From Sulfuritalea sp. (GTDB lineage: Bacteria; Pseudomonadota; Gammaproteobacteria; Burkholderiales; Rhodocyclaceae), in the NCBI GenBank assembly GCA_016716965.1, contig JADJUP010000030.1:192525-256524 (forward strand): a stretch of DNA of 64,000 nucleotides, given 5' to 3'. Below the pieces are notes generated by a model, which did not search any database, was not told the origin of the DNA, and saw nothing but the letters and a program-made list of their open reading frames with translations. Below, piece by piece: positions 1 through 8,234 of the stretch. The number at the start of each line of letters is the position of its first letter. Within the stretch, counting starts at the first letter, position 1. The translations under genes were made by a program, and so were the position numbers.

Positions 1-2
1 AG

Positions 3-853
3 AGCTTGCGTTCCCTGCGTCCCGGCAACCCGCAGGCGGGATTCTCTGCGGCGCAGAATCCGACTGGTCTTGTGCTCGGCGCAGTGCCCGACCCGTTCGC
101 TACGGCATCCGGCAGTTTCGCGACCCCCCCCGGCGCCTTTGCATTCTTGCTCAATTTTGTTGCCCCGGGCCTCGGCCTTTCATCGACACTCAATCTGCTG
201 GAAAATTTCGGCAAGGTCCGCGTCTTGTCCAGCCCGAAGATCAGCGTCTTGAACAATCAGACAGCCATGCTGAAAGTGGTCGACAACGTTGTTTACTTCA
301 ACATCAAGAACGACACGACCACCACCGCCACGGGAACCGTCAGCATCATCACGTCAACTGCCCAGTCAGTATCGGTAGGACTGGTGATGAGCGTAACGCC
401 CCAGGTCAGCGAAAACGGGACCATCCTGCTCAACGTCCGACCGACCATTTCCAGCCAGAAGGGAGAGGGCAAGCCAGACCCGACGCCGGGCCTGGCCTTT
501 GTGAACAGAGTGCCGGAGATCCAGACGCGCGAAATGGAATCAATGCTGCGCTTGTCCGACGGTGAAGTGGCCGTGATGGGCGGACTTATGGAGGACAGGG
601 TCAGCAACACCACCAACCAGGTTCCAGGTCTTGGCGACCTGCCTGGCATCGGCAATTTCTTCCGCAATCGCAATGACTCGAGCACCAAAACGGAACTGGT
701 CATCTTCCTCAAACCCACCATCATTCGCGACCCGAGCATCGACGGCGACTATCGGAGCTTCCGTAGCCAGTTGCCCACCAAGGATTTCTTTGCCGAAAGC
801 CCTCGTCAGCTGCAAAGGCAAATGGACGCACAATCGGAACCTCGGCCCAATGA
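3..853 (+). CDS. mshL: MSHA-type pilus secretin MshL (3' part, probable frameshift near its end)
   Basis: Outer-membrane secretin of the GspD/PilQ superfamily, which forms the pore through which an MSHA-like type IV pilus leaves the cell. Only the C-terminal secretin domain is in the window. Visible hallmarks are VRVLSSPKISVLNNQTA, the segment LSDGEVAVMGGLMEDR, and the signature VPGLGDLPGIGNFFRNR followed by TELVIFLKPTII. The reading frame stays open to 1058, which would overlap the next gene by about 209 bases. A one-base shift upstream of 850 would instead end it at TGA 851-853, giving the ATGA overlap with the next start that other genes here show. I infer a one-base indel between about 780 and 840. 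The 5' end lies outside the window. Function is confident; the exact C-terminus is not. Confidence 0.88.
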
Positions 854-2262
854 GCTTGCTCATGGACGCCCTGAAGAAAGCCGAACTGGCAAAGCGTCAG
901 GGCCAGGGGGATGGCACGGGCGAACCGACCCCTGTCTCGGAATCGGGCGAACTGCGCCTCAAACCACTGAACGAGCCCGATTTCACCGACTCGACACTGG
1001 GTTTGCCGGAAGCCGGCATCGCCACGCCGGATGCGCTGTCGCAATCGTCGCATCTTGAAGAACTCGATGCACGATTCCTGGCCGAAGCCGAACAAGCCGC
1101 CGCAGCACGTCTCAAAGGCACTCAGCCTGCCGCCCCTGCCCCACAGGCACCGGCCATCGAAAGCCCGCCGCGACCGCTGTCGGTTGCCGCCACCGAACCG
1201 CGAAAGACCGCGCCCGACAAAGCTTCCTCGGCGCCCGCCGCCAAGACGGCTGCGCAAAACCTGTTTGCTGCCAAACAAACGGATACCGCGCCGACGCGAA
1301 AGTCCTTTGCCATAGTGGTGGGTGCAATCACCGTGCTCGCGGTGTGCGGCATCGGTGGATACTTTTGGTGGCAATTGCAACCGAAGTCCTCGCTGGTCGC
1401 CAATCGCGGGCTGCCGCAAACTGCTCCGGTCGCAGCAACACCCCCCCCTGCCGCAGCGCCGGTAGCCGTGTCGCCAGCGCCGACTTCCGTGGCAACGCCG
1501 ATCGCTGCCGCTCCTGGCACCGCCCCGGTGACATCAGGAGCGGCACCCGGGACAAGCAAGCGGGCACCCGACGATGACGAAGAAGATGCCGCACCGATAA
1601 CAACCAAACCCGTCGCGCGCGCTCGCCGTCCGGCAACCGTGGTGGTAGCACAGCAAGATGAGGACAGCCCGATTCGCGTCACAAAGGCGCCGCTAAAGGT
1701 CAATCCCTCCCTGATAAAAGGTTTCGATGCGTTCAACCGCGGAGATCTGGCGACGGCGCAGCTTGAATACGAACGCGCGCAGAAGGCCGATCCGCGCAAT
1801 CCGGACGCGCTGCACGGGCTGGCGGCAATCGCTTTGCGCCAGGGCCGACCGGAACAAGCCGAACAGTTGTATCGCCGTATCGCCGAAGCCGATCCTCAGG
1901 ATACGGTGGCACAGGCGGCATTGATCAATAGCCGCGGCCAGATCGATCCAAACACCGCTGAAAGCCGCCTGAAGACCCTCGCCGCGGCCCAGCCCGAATT
2001 GGCCGCACCGCATTTCTCCCTTGGCAACCTCTATGCCCGCCATGGCCGCTGGAATGATGCGCAGCAATCCTATTTCCGCGCCCACACGGCTGAACCTGAC
2101 AACCCGGACATCCTTTACAACCTTGCGATCAGCCTCGAACACCTGCGCCAGAACAAGCTGGCCGCCCAGTACTACAGTCAAGCCATCGCCGCCGCGCAAG
2201 GCCGCCCGGCCGGGTTTGACAAGGCCCAGGCCCAAACGCGACTGCAAACCCTGCAACCCTGA
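850..2262 (+). CDS. TPR protein of the MSHA pilus operon (MshN-like)
   Basis: A 470-residue inner-membrane-anchored tetratricopeptide protein. The N-terminus (MSLLMDALKKAELAKRQ) is the typical opening of MshN-like proteins encoded next to MshL/MshE. A cytoplasmic Pro/Ala-rich stretch is followed by one membrane helix near residues 151-175 (FAIVVGAITVLAVCGIGGYF). Then comes a Pro/Ala-rich periplasmic linker and several TPR units from about residue 290 to the end. The start at 850 is chosen because it overlaps TGA 851-853 as ATGA and gives the conserved N-terminus. The linker contains a copy of the dispersed 25-bp repeat, read here as AVSPAPTS. Its family role is in MSHA pilus assembly; the molecular function is not established. 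Confidence 0.85.
   Translation: MSLLMDALKKAELAKRQGQGDGTGEPTPVSESGELRLKPLNEPDFTDSTLGLPEAGIATPDALSQSSHLEELDARFLAEAEQAAAARLKGTQPAAPAPQAPAIESPPRPLSVAATEPRKTAPDKASSAPAAKTAAQNLFAAKQTDTAPTRKSFAIVVGAITVLAVCGIGGYFWWQLQPKSSLVANRGLPQTAPVAATPPPAAAPVAVSPAPTSVATPIAAAPGTAPVTSGAAPGTSKRAPDDDEEDAAPITTKPVARARRPATVVVAQQDEDSPIRVTKAPLKVNPSLIKGFDAFNRGDLATAQLEYERAQKADPRNPDALHGLAAIALRQGRPEQAEQLYRRIAEADPQDTVAQAALINSRGQIDPNTAESRLKTLAAAQPELAAPHFSLGNLYARHGRWNDAQQSYFRAHTAEPDNPDILYNLAISLEHLRQNKLAAQYYSQAIAAAQGRPAGFDKAQAQTRLQTLQP
1465..1488 (-). repeat. dispersed 25-bp repeat, copy 1 (inside MshN-like gene)
   Basis: Reads GGAAGTCGGCGCTGGCGACA then CGGC on the minus strand, matching the window-wide consensus almost exactly. 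It lies in frame in the Pro/Ala-rich linker. Confidence 0.75.
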
Positions 2263-2402
2263 CCGAAAAGCCTGATAGTTCCGCTTGAATCCATCGATGC
2301 CGGCAGTACCCGGCACAGCGAATCAGGAAGCTGCCAGCTTCCACTCCATGTCCCACGACAAGGACTTGCCCAAGCCGGCAGATGCGGGATAATGAAGGAC
2401 GT

Positions 2403-4106
2403 ATGAATTCCCCCGCCACCCGCAGACCCATCGGCCAGATCCTGATCACGCAAGGCGTGATCAGCGAGGACCAGCTTCGGATTGCACTGCTCGAGCAGAT
2501 GAAATCCAACCAGCCGGTCGGCAAGCTGCTGGTCGCGCTTGGTTTCGTATCCGAAGCAACCTTGCGCGATGCGCTGGGCGAATCGCTGGGCCACAAGTCG
2601 GTCGACCTCGCAAAGTCGATCATCGATCCCGATGCATTGCGCATGGTGCCGCGCGAGTTGGCCAAGCGCCACATGTTCCTCGCGCTGAGCTACTCGCAGC
2701 GCGAGCAGCGCCTCAAGATAGCCATCGCCGACCCGAACGACATCGTCGCGCTGGACAAGCTGCGCACGCTGATCCATCCGGAACTGCTGATCGACACGCT
2801 GATCGCCGGCGAATCGGAAATCGCCCGCGCCATCGACCAGTATTACGGCCATGAACTCTCGATCGACGGCATCCTGCACGAAATCGAAACCGGCGAGATC
2901 GACTACCGCAGCCTGTCGGCCTCGCTCGACGAATACAGCCAGCCGGTAGTGCGCCTGGTCGACGCGCTGCTCACCGACGCCGTCAAGCACGACGCTTCGG
3001 ACGTGCACTTCGAACCCGAAGCCAGCTTCCTGCGCATCCGCTACCGCATCGACGGCATCCTGCGCCAGATCCGCGCCCTGCACAAAACCTACTGGGCGGC
3101 AATGGCCGTGCGCATCAAGGTCATCAGCGGCATGAACATCGCCGAGACGCGCGCGCCCCAGGATGGCCGCATATCGATCAACATCAGTGGTCGCGCCGTC
3201 GATTTTCGCGTCGCCTCGCAACCGACCATCCACGGCGAGAACATCGTCCTGCGCATCCTCGATCGGCAGAAGGGCATCGTGCCGCTCGACCGCCTGGGGC
3301 TGGACGACCAGCAGATGAGCCTGATGAAGCTGATGGTGGCGCGTCCCGAAGGCATCATCCTCGTCACCGGCCCCACCGGCAGCGGCAAGACCACCACGCT
3401 CTATTCGGTGCTGAACCACATCAACGAAGAGGGCGTGAACATCATGACCCTCGAAGATCCGGTCGAATACCCGATGGCGATGATCCGCCAGACATCGGTG
3501 GCGGAATCCGCCAAACTCGACTTCGCCAACGGCATCCGATCGATGATGCGCCAGGACCCGGACATCATTCTGGTCGGCGAAATCCGCGACGCCGATACCG
3601 CCGAGATGGCGTTTCGCGCGGCGATGACCGGCCACCAAGTCTATTCGACGCTGCACACCAACTCGGCGCTGGGCGCCATCCCGCGCCTGCTCGACATCGG
3701 CGTGCTGCCCGACATCATGGCCGGCAACATCATCGGCATCGTCGCCCAGCGCCTGGTGCGCCGCCTGTGCACCCACTGCCGCAAACCCTATCCCGCCGAA
3801 GCCCATGAATGCAAATTGATCGGCGTGGTCAGCGGCCAGCCGGCGCCGATCATCTACCGTGCCGCGGGCTGCGACCACTGCGGCTACCAGGGATATCGCG
3901 GCCGCATCGCGATCATGGAAATGCTGCGCCTGGACCACGACCTCGATGACCTAATCAGTCGCCGCGCACCGCAACGCGAGATTCGCAACATGGCGCACGA
4001 AAAAGGATTCCGCACCCTGGCCGACGACGGATTGCGGCGCGTGCTGGACGGTTCCACCTCGATCGAGGAAGTCGGCCGGGTCATCGACCTGACCGAACGG
4101 ATGTAA
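2403..4106 (+). CDS. mshE: MSHA pilus assembly ATPase MshE (GspE/PilB family)
   Basis: Cytoplasmic hexameric ATPase that powers pilus extension; 567 residues. Two tandem MshEN repeats at about residues 9-32 (PIGQILITQGVISEDQLRIA...) and 38-61 (PVGKLLVALGFVSEATLRDA...) resemble the c-di-GMP-binding module of MshE. The first Arg of the published signature is Pro in both copies. Next come the T2SE core with Walker A GPTGSGKTT, an Asp box (TLEDPVEY), Walker B (DPDIILVGEIRDADTAEMA) and a His box (STLHTNSA). A C-terminal zinc finger follows (CTHC ... CDHCGYQGYRGR). ATG 2403 is preferred over an upstream in-frame ATG at 2382 because it places the MshEN module at the usual distance from the start. 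Confidence 0.93.
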   Translation: MNSPATRRPIGQILITQGVISEDQLRIALLEQMKSNQPVGKLLVALGFVSEATLRDALGESLGHKSVDLAKSIIDPDALRMVPRELAKRHMFLALSYSQREQRLKIAIADPNDIVALDKLRTLIHPELLIDTLIAGESEIARAIDQYYGHELSIDGILHEIETGEIDYRSLSASLDEYSQPVVRLVDALLTDAVKHDASDVHFEPEASFLRIRYRIDGILRQIRALHKTYWAAMAVRIKVISGMNIAETRAPQDGRISINISGRAVDFRVASQPTIHGENIVLRILDRQKGIVPLDRLGLDDQQMSLMKLMVARPEGIILVTGPTGSGKTTTLYSVLNHINEEGVNIMTLEDPVEYPMAMIRQTSVAESAKLDFANGIRSMMRQDPDIILVGEIRDADTAEMAFRAAMTGHQVYSTLHTNSALGAIPRLLDIGVLPDIMAGNIIGIVAQRLVRRLCTHCRKPYPAEAHECKLIGVVSGQPAPIIYRAAGCDHCGYQGYRGRIAIMEMLRLDHDLDDLISRRAPQREIRNMAHEKGFRTLADDGLRRVLDGSTSIEEVGRVIDLTERM

Positions 4107-4128
4107 TCCCGGCGACGGCGGACCCATC

Positions 4129-5331
4129 ATGGCCCTTTACTCCTACAAGGCGATGAACGGCCAGGGCCGCATGGTTCTGGGCCGCCTCGAGGCGATCAAC
4201 CAGATCGACCTCGAAATGCGCCTGAAGCGCATGGAACTCGACTTCATCAACGGCGATCCGGTGAAATCCGGGGGGCTGATGAATCGCGCCAAGATCAGCC
4301 GCCCGGAATTGATCAACTTCTGCTTCCACATGGAGCAACTCGCGCGGGCGGGCGTATCGCTGATCGAAAGCCTGACGGACCTGCGCGACTCCATCGAGAA
4401 CCCGCGCTTTCGCGAAGTCATCGCGGGCATGATCGAGAGCATCGAAGGCGGCAAAACGCTTTCCCAGGCGCTCGCCGAGCATCCCCAGACCTTCGACGAG
4501 GTGATGGTCAGCCTGATTCGCGCCGGCGAGGAAACCGGAGCCCTGCCGCAGGTGCTGAACAACCTCCTGGAGTCGCTGAAATGGCAGGACGAGCTTGCAG
4601 CGCACACCAAGAAGCTCATCATGTATCCGGCCTTCCTCGGCACCGTGGTGGTGGCCATCGTCTTTTTCATGATGATCTACCTGGTGCCGAAAATGGCCGG
4701 CTTCATCCGCAACATGGGCCAGGAAATACCGACCCAGACCAAAATCCTGATCGCCACCTCCGAGTTCTTCGTCAACTACTGGTTCGTCGTGATCGGCCTG
4801 CCGGCCGTCGTGGCGGCCGTGGTTTACTTCCTGGTCAAGAACAGCCAGGCGGCACGTTATCGCTTCGACGACTTCAAGCTGCGCATTCCCTACATCGGCG
4901 AGATCCTGCGCAAGATCATCCTCTCGCGCTTTGCCTCGGTATTCGCCATGATGTATTCATCGGGCATCACCATCCTCGATTCGATCAAGGCCACGGAGGC
5001 CGTCGTCGGCAATCTGGTAATACGGGAAGGCCTTGAACGGGTGGGCGGCTTCATCGCCGAGGGCCAGAACGTGACCGTTGCCTTCCAAAACGCCGGAATA
5101 TTTCCGCCACTGGTTCTGCGCATGCTGCGCGTCGGCGAAAATACCGGCGCCCTGGACTCGGCGCTGACCAACGTCAGCTACTTCTACAATCGCGACGTGC
5201 GCGAATCGATCGAGAAGGTCCAGGCCATGATCGAGCCTGTGATGACGGTATCCATCGGCCTCATACTCGGCTGGATCATGATCGCCGTGCTCGGACCGAT
5301 CTACGACATCATTACAAAGATGAAGACCTGA
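4129..5331 (+). CDS. mshG: inner-membrane platform protein MshG (GspF/PilC family)
   Basis: A 400-residue polytopic membrane protein that couples the assembly ATPase to pilin polymerisation. Two GspF domains (about 65-190 and 270-395) carry the family patterns: FCFHMEQLARAGVSLIESL, then FASVFAMMYSSGITILDSIK, and a Gly-Glu turn before each membrane part (RAGEETGALP, RVGENTGALD). Hydrophobic segments lie near 166-188 (FLGTVVVAIVFFMMIYLVPK), 215-235, and at the C-terminus (VSIGLILGWIMIAVLGPIYD). It starts 22 bases after mshE and its stop shares one base with the next start, consistent with one operon. Confidence 0.92.
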   Translation: MALYSYKAMNGQGRMVLGRLEAINQIDLEMRLKRMELDFINGDPVKSGGLMNRAKISRPELINFCFHMEQLARAGVSLIESLTDLRDSIENPRFREVIAGMIESIEGGKTLSQALAEHPQTFDEVMVSLIRAGEETGALPQVLNNLLESLKWQDELAAHTKKLIMYPAFLGTVVVAIVFFMMIYLVPKMAGFIRNMGQEIPTQTKILIATSEFFVNYWFVVIGLPAVVAAVVYFLVKNSQAARYRFDDFKLRIPYIGEILRKIILSRFASVFAMMYSSGITILDSIKATEAVVGNLVIREGLERVGGFIAEGQNVTVAFQNAGIFPPLVLRMLRVGENTGALDSALTNVSYFYNRDVRESIEKVQAMIEPVMTVSIGLILGWIMIAVLGPIYDIITKMKT

Positions 5332-6893
5332 TGACCGCCAGACGCATACTCCTGCTCGACGGGTCCTCGCTCACCGCTTACCAGTGGAACGGTGGCCGGA
5401 TCAAGGCCGAAGGCGAGTTCAGCCCGGAACCGGTAGGCACCGAAGCCTTCGCCGGTTACCTGAAGAAACATCGCTCCAGCCTTTTCTATCTGCTCGCCGA
5501 CACCGGTGACGAGGGCTTCCAGCTGGAAGACCTCCCTTACGTGCAGGGCGGCGACCGCGCCGCGCTTCTGCAGCGCCGCCTCAGCCAGTACTTCTACAAC
5601 ACGCCGCTGGCGACCGCCATTTCCCTGGGGCGCGCGACCAGCGGCCGGCGTGACGAAAAGATACTTTTTGCGGCACTCACCCGCATCGAATCTTTCACGC
5701 CCTGGCTGGACACTCTCGACGCCGCGGAGTCGATGCTGGCGGGCGTCTATTCGATTCCGCTGGTGCTTGCCGGATGCGGTCCGCAGTTCCTCGGTGATGG
5801 CGGGCCGGTGCTGTTCGTCACCCTTACCCGTGGCGGCGTACGACAAAGCTTCATCGACGGCGGCAAGCTGCATTTCTCACGCCTGTCGCAACTTGCCACG
5901 CAAAGCGTCGAGGAAGTCGGCCGGGTATGCGCCAACGAGTCGGCGAAGATATTCCAGTACCTGGTCGCCCAGCGCCAGTTGCCGCGAGGATCAACGCTGC
6001 GCACCGTAGTCCTCGCCCACCGCGAACAGATGCCGGCTCTGCAGGAATACTGCCAAAGCAGCGCCGAACTCCAGTTCGAGTTCGTCGATCTGGCGACCAC
6101 CGCACGCAAGCTGGGCCTCAAGGACCTTCCCGAGGACAGCAGCGCAGACAAGCTGTTCATCCACTGCCTGGTCACCAAGACGCCGCCCCAGCAGTTCGCA
6201 CCGGCAAAGCAGACGCGCTTCCACAAGCTGTGGCAGATCCGCTCGGCGCTCACCAGCGTGGGCTGGGTCATACTCGCCGGCTGCCTGCTGTTTGCCGGCA
6301 AATCGGCTCTGGAAATCAAGGAAGTGCAGGACCGGACCGATACCATCCGGATGGCAACCGGCGCCGACACCCAGCGCTACAACGGCCTCCTCGCAGGCCT
6401 GCCGAAAATCAACCTGACCCCGGACAACCTGCGTGCGCTGACCGGACGCTACGAAGCGCTGCAAAAGCGCATGCCCGGCATAACCCCGCTGCTCTCGCAC
6501 CTGGGCCGCGCACTGAACGAATACCCGCGGATCGAACTGGTTCGCCTGAACTGGCGGTTGGCAGACGTACTCGACGTGGCAACCCCGGCACCAGCCAGTG
6601 CGGCTTCCGGCACCTCAGCGCCGGCTCCCCTCGCACCGGCGGCCGGATCGGGCTGGACGGTCCTCGAAATCGAAGCACAGTTGCCACTGGTCCTGGTGAG
6701 CGACCAGCGGGCACAGATCGAGCTGATCGAAAACTTCGCGGCGCGCCTGCGCGATGCCCAAACCGATGTCCGGATAATGAGCCGTCCCTTCGACATCGAA
6801 TCCGACAAACCGCTACGCAGCACCACCGACGCGAGCAAGGCACAGCCAGCCGCCGTGCCGAAATTTTCCCTGCGCATCGCGCAGGCCTTGTAA
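5331..6893 (+). CDS. MshI-like pilus biogenesis protein (PilM/PilN-like fusion)
   Basis: A 520-residue protein in the place where MSHA operons carry MshI. The first about 290 residues are a cytoplasmic, PilM/actin-like module without clear catalytic motifs (MTARRILLLDGSSLTAYQWN, LQRRLSQYFYNTPLATAIS). A single membrane segment lies near residues 305-322 (VGWVILAGCLLFAGKSALEI). It is followed by a PilN-like coiled and ferredoxin-like periplasmic part containing an Ala/Pro/Ser linker. In type II secretion and type IV pili this architecture (GspL/PilM-N) bridges the ATPase to the periplasmic alignment complex. Family assignment rests on position and architecture more than on sequence motifs. Confidence 0.72.
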   Translation: MTARRILLLDGSSLTAYQWNGGRIKAEGEFSPEPVGTEAFAGYLKKHRSSLFYLLADTGDEGFQLEDLPYVQGGDRAALLQRRLSQYFYNTPLATAISLGRATSGRRDEKILFAALTRIESFTPWLDTLDAAESMLAGVYSIPLVLAGCGPQFLGDGGPVLFVTLTRGGVRQSFIDGGKLHFSRLSQLATQSVEEVGRVCANESAKIFQYLVAQRQLPRGSTLRTVVLAHREQMPALQEYCQSSAELQFEFVDLATTARKLGLKDLPEDSSADKLFIHCLVTKTPPQQFAPAKQTRFHKLWQIRSALTSVGWVILAGCLLFAGKSALEIKEVQDRTDTIRMATGADTQRYNGLLAGLPKINLTPDNLRALTGRYEALQKRMPGITPLLSHLGRALNEYPRIELVRLNWRLADVLDVATPAPASAASGTSAPAPLAPAAGSGWTVLEIEAQLPLVLVSDQRAQIELIENFAARLRDAQTDVRIMSRPFDIESDKPLRSTTDASKAQPAAVPKFSLRIAQAL

Positions 6894-7001
6894 GAGAATG
6901 AGCCGCCTTCCTTCCCACCCTTCAGCCGTGGCACTTCCCGACCGGATGCAGGCAAGCCAGCGGGATCAGGGAAAGCTAGCCAAGGAATCGCCGGACACGC
7001 C

Positions 7002-7613
7002 ATGAAACTGGATGCCAAGGATTTCAAACGCCTGCAATGGGCCATCGCCTTCCTCATCCTCATGGGCGCGATCGGTGGCGGATCGGTATGGACCGCATTG
7101 CAGATAAAGAAAAGCAGCGAAAGGGCTCTCAAGGAAGCCACGGCCGCGCGCAGCGACATCCAGACAAAGCTGGCGCGGGCTCGAGACGAACAGGCCGAAC
7201 TGCGCGACAAGATCGACCGCTACCAGGCGCTTCAAGCGCGGGGCTATATCGGACCGGAAAAGCGTCTGGACTGGATCGAAGCCATCGCCCGAATCAAGGT
7301 GGCGCGCCGCATCTTCAGCCTGGACTACGAATTCACGCCACAGCGCCCCGTGGAGAGCGCAATACTCCCGGGCGGAGGGACTGCGGGCGGCCTCCAGTTC
7401 ATGTCGAGCCAGATGCGCATGCAGGCCCAGATGCTGCACGAGGCCGAACTCGTAAGCCTTATCGAGGAGATCCGCAATTCGGTGCAGGCATTGATCCAGA
7501 TCCGCTCCTGCAACATGCAGCGGCTTCCGCCGAGTTCGACCGACCGTAGCAATAGCGCCCAGATCAAGGCCGAATGCACGCTCGAATGGATCACACTGAA
7601 GGACGGCAAATGA
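7002..7613 (+). CDS. PilO/MshJ-like alignment-complex protein
   Basis: A 203-residue bitopic membrane protein. A short cytoplasmic start (MKLDAKDFKRLQWA) is followed by a membrane helix at about 14-32 (IAFLILMGAIGGGSVWTAL). A coiled coil follows (KKSSERALKEATAARSDIQT...LRDKIDRY), then a small globular domain. This layout is that of PilO/GspM-type proteins that pair with the upstream PilN-like protein. It lies 108 bases after its upstream neighbour and overlaps the next gene as ATGA. No enzyme motif is visible. The assignment is by architecture and operon position. Confidence 0.68.
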   Translation: MKLDAKDFKRLQWAIAFLILMGAIGGGSVWTALQIKKSSERALKEATAARSDIQTKLARARDEQAELRDKIDRYQALQARGYIGPEKRLDWIEAIARIKVARRIFSLDYEFTPQRPVESAILPGGGTAGGLQFMSSQMRMQAQMLHEAELVSLIEEIRNSVQALIQIRSCNMQRLPPSSTDRSNSAQIKAECTLEWITLKDGK

Positions 7614-8056
7614 ACGTCGCATTCCGTATCGTGCCTGGCCTGGCCTGCCTGAGCCTGCTCGCGCCCGCCTTCGCGGCGGACGTGCCCGAACTCGGGCGCC
7701 TCTTCTTCACACCGGAACGACGCGTCGCGCTGGAACGCCAGCGCACCCACAACGTGCGGGAAGCGCAGACGCTACAGGGAACCACCATGAGCCTGGACGG
7801 CGTGGTCCAGCGATCCAGTGGCAAATCCACCGTCTGGATCAATCGCCAGGCGCAGAACGAAAACGATGGCGGCCGCACTGGCGTCAGCGCTGCCGTTTCA
7901 GCGAAGGCCCCGGGCAGTGCCCTGCTCGCGCCCGGCGAGGAGGCGCCGGCCAGGCTGAAAGTCGGCGAGGCAATGAACCGGGCCACCGGAGAACGCGATA
8001 CCCGCCTCGGTGGCGGCGTGGTGGTTACGCCCGCTGATCGCAGCAAGACGCGCTGA
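7610..8056 (+). CDS. small exported pilus-operon protein (MshK/PilP-like position)
   Basis: A 148-residue protein with a clear signal peptide (MNVAFRIVPGLACLSLLAPAF, cleavage after AFA). The mature part includes LGRLFFTPERRVALERQR. That segment, followed by a short beta-rich region with LDGVVQRSSGKSTVWINR, is typical of PilP/MshK/GspC-like periplasmic proteins that dock on the secretin. The start at 7610 gives an ATGA overlap with the PilO-like gene. Function is inferred from position and the FFTPxER-type motif. Confidence 0.62.
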   Translation: MNVAFRIVPGLACLSLLAPAFAADVPELGRLFFTPERRVALERQRTHNVREAQTLQGTTMSLDGVVQRSSGKSTVWINRQAQNENDGGRTGVSAAVSAKAPGSALLAPGEEAPARLKVGEAMNRATGERDTRLGGGVVVTPADRSKTR

Positions 8057-8234
8057 CCCGAACGGAAGGCATCATGTACTCACAGGCCGTCGGCTATACC
8101 TACCATTCCGGTTGCAAATGCTGGCGCCCGAATTCCTGGCGAGCACGCAATGCCCAATGACAGCGCCGGCATTGCCGAAACAACCGCGCGGGTCATCACG
8201 CAGGTGAACTTCGCCACAACGGGCAGGTAGCGCG
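8057..8234 (+). other. 178-base gap between the PilP-like gene and the giant pilin
   Basis: Two very short ORFs only: 27 codons from ATG 8074, and 26 codons from ATG 8150 ending at TAG 8228-8230 just before the next gene. The second (MPNDSAGIAETTARVITQVN...) looks like the tail of a longer protein and may be a remnant of a lost prepilin gene, but this is speculative. No terminator is seen. Confidence 0.4.

Noticed and set aside
2178..3938. A 586-codon antisense ORF opposite mshE, and many similar long antisense ORFs
   Set aside because: They mirror real genes in a high-GC genome, lack domains and ribosome sites, and are codon-position shadows.
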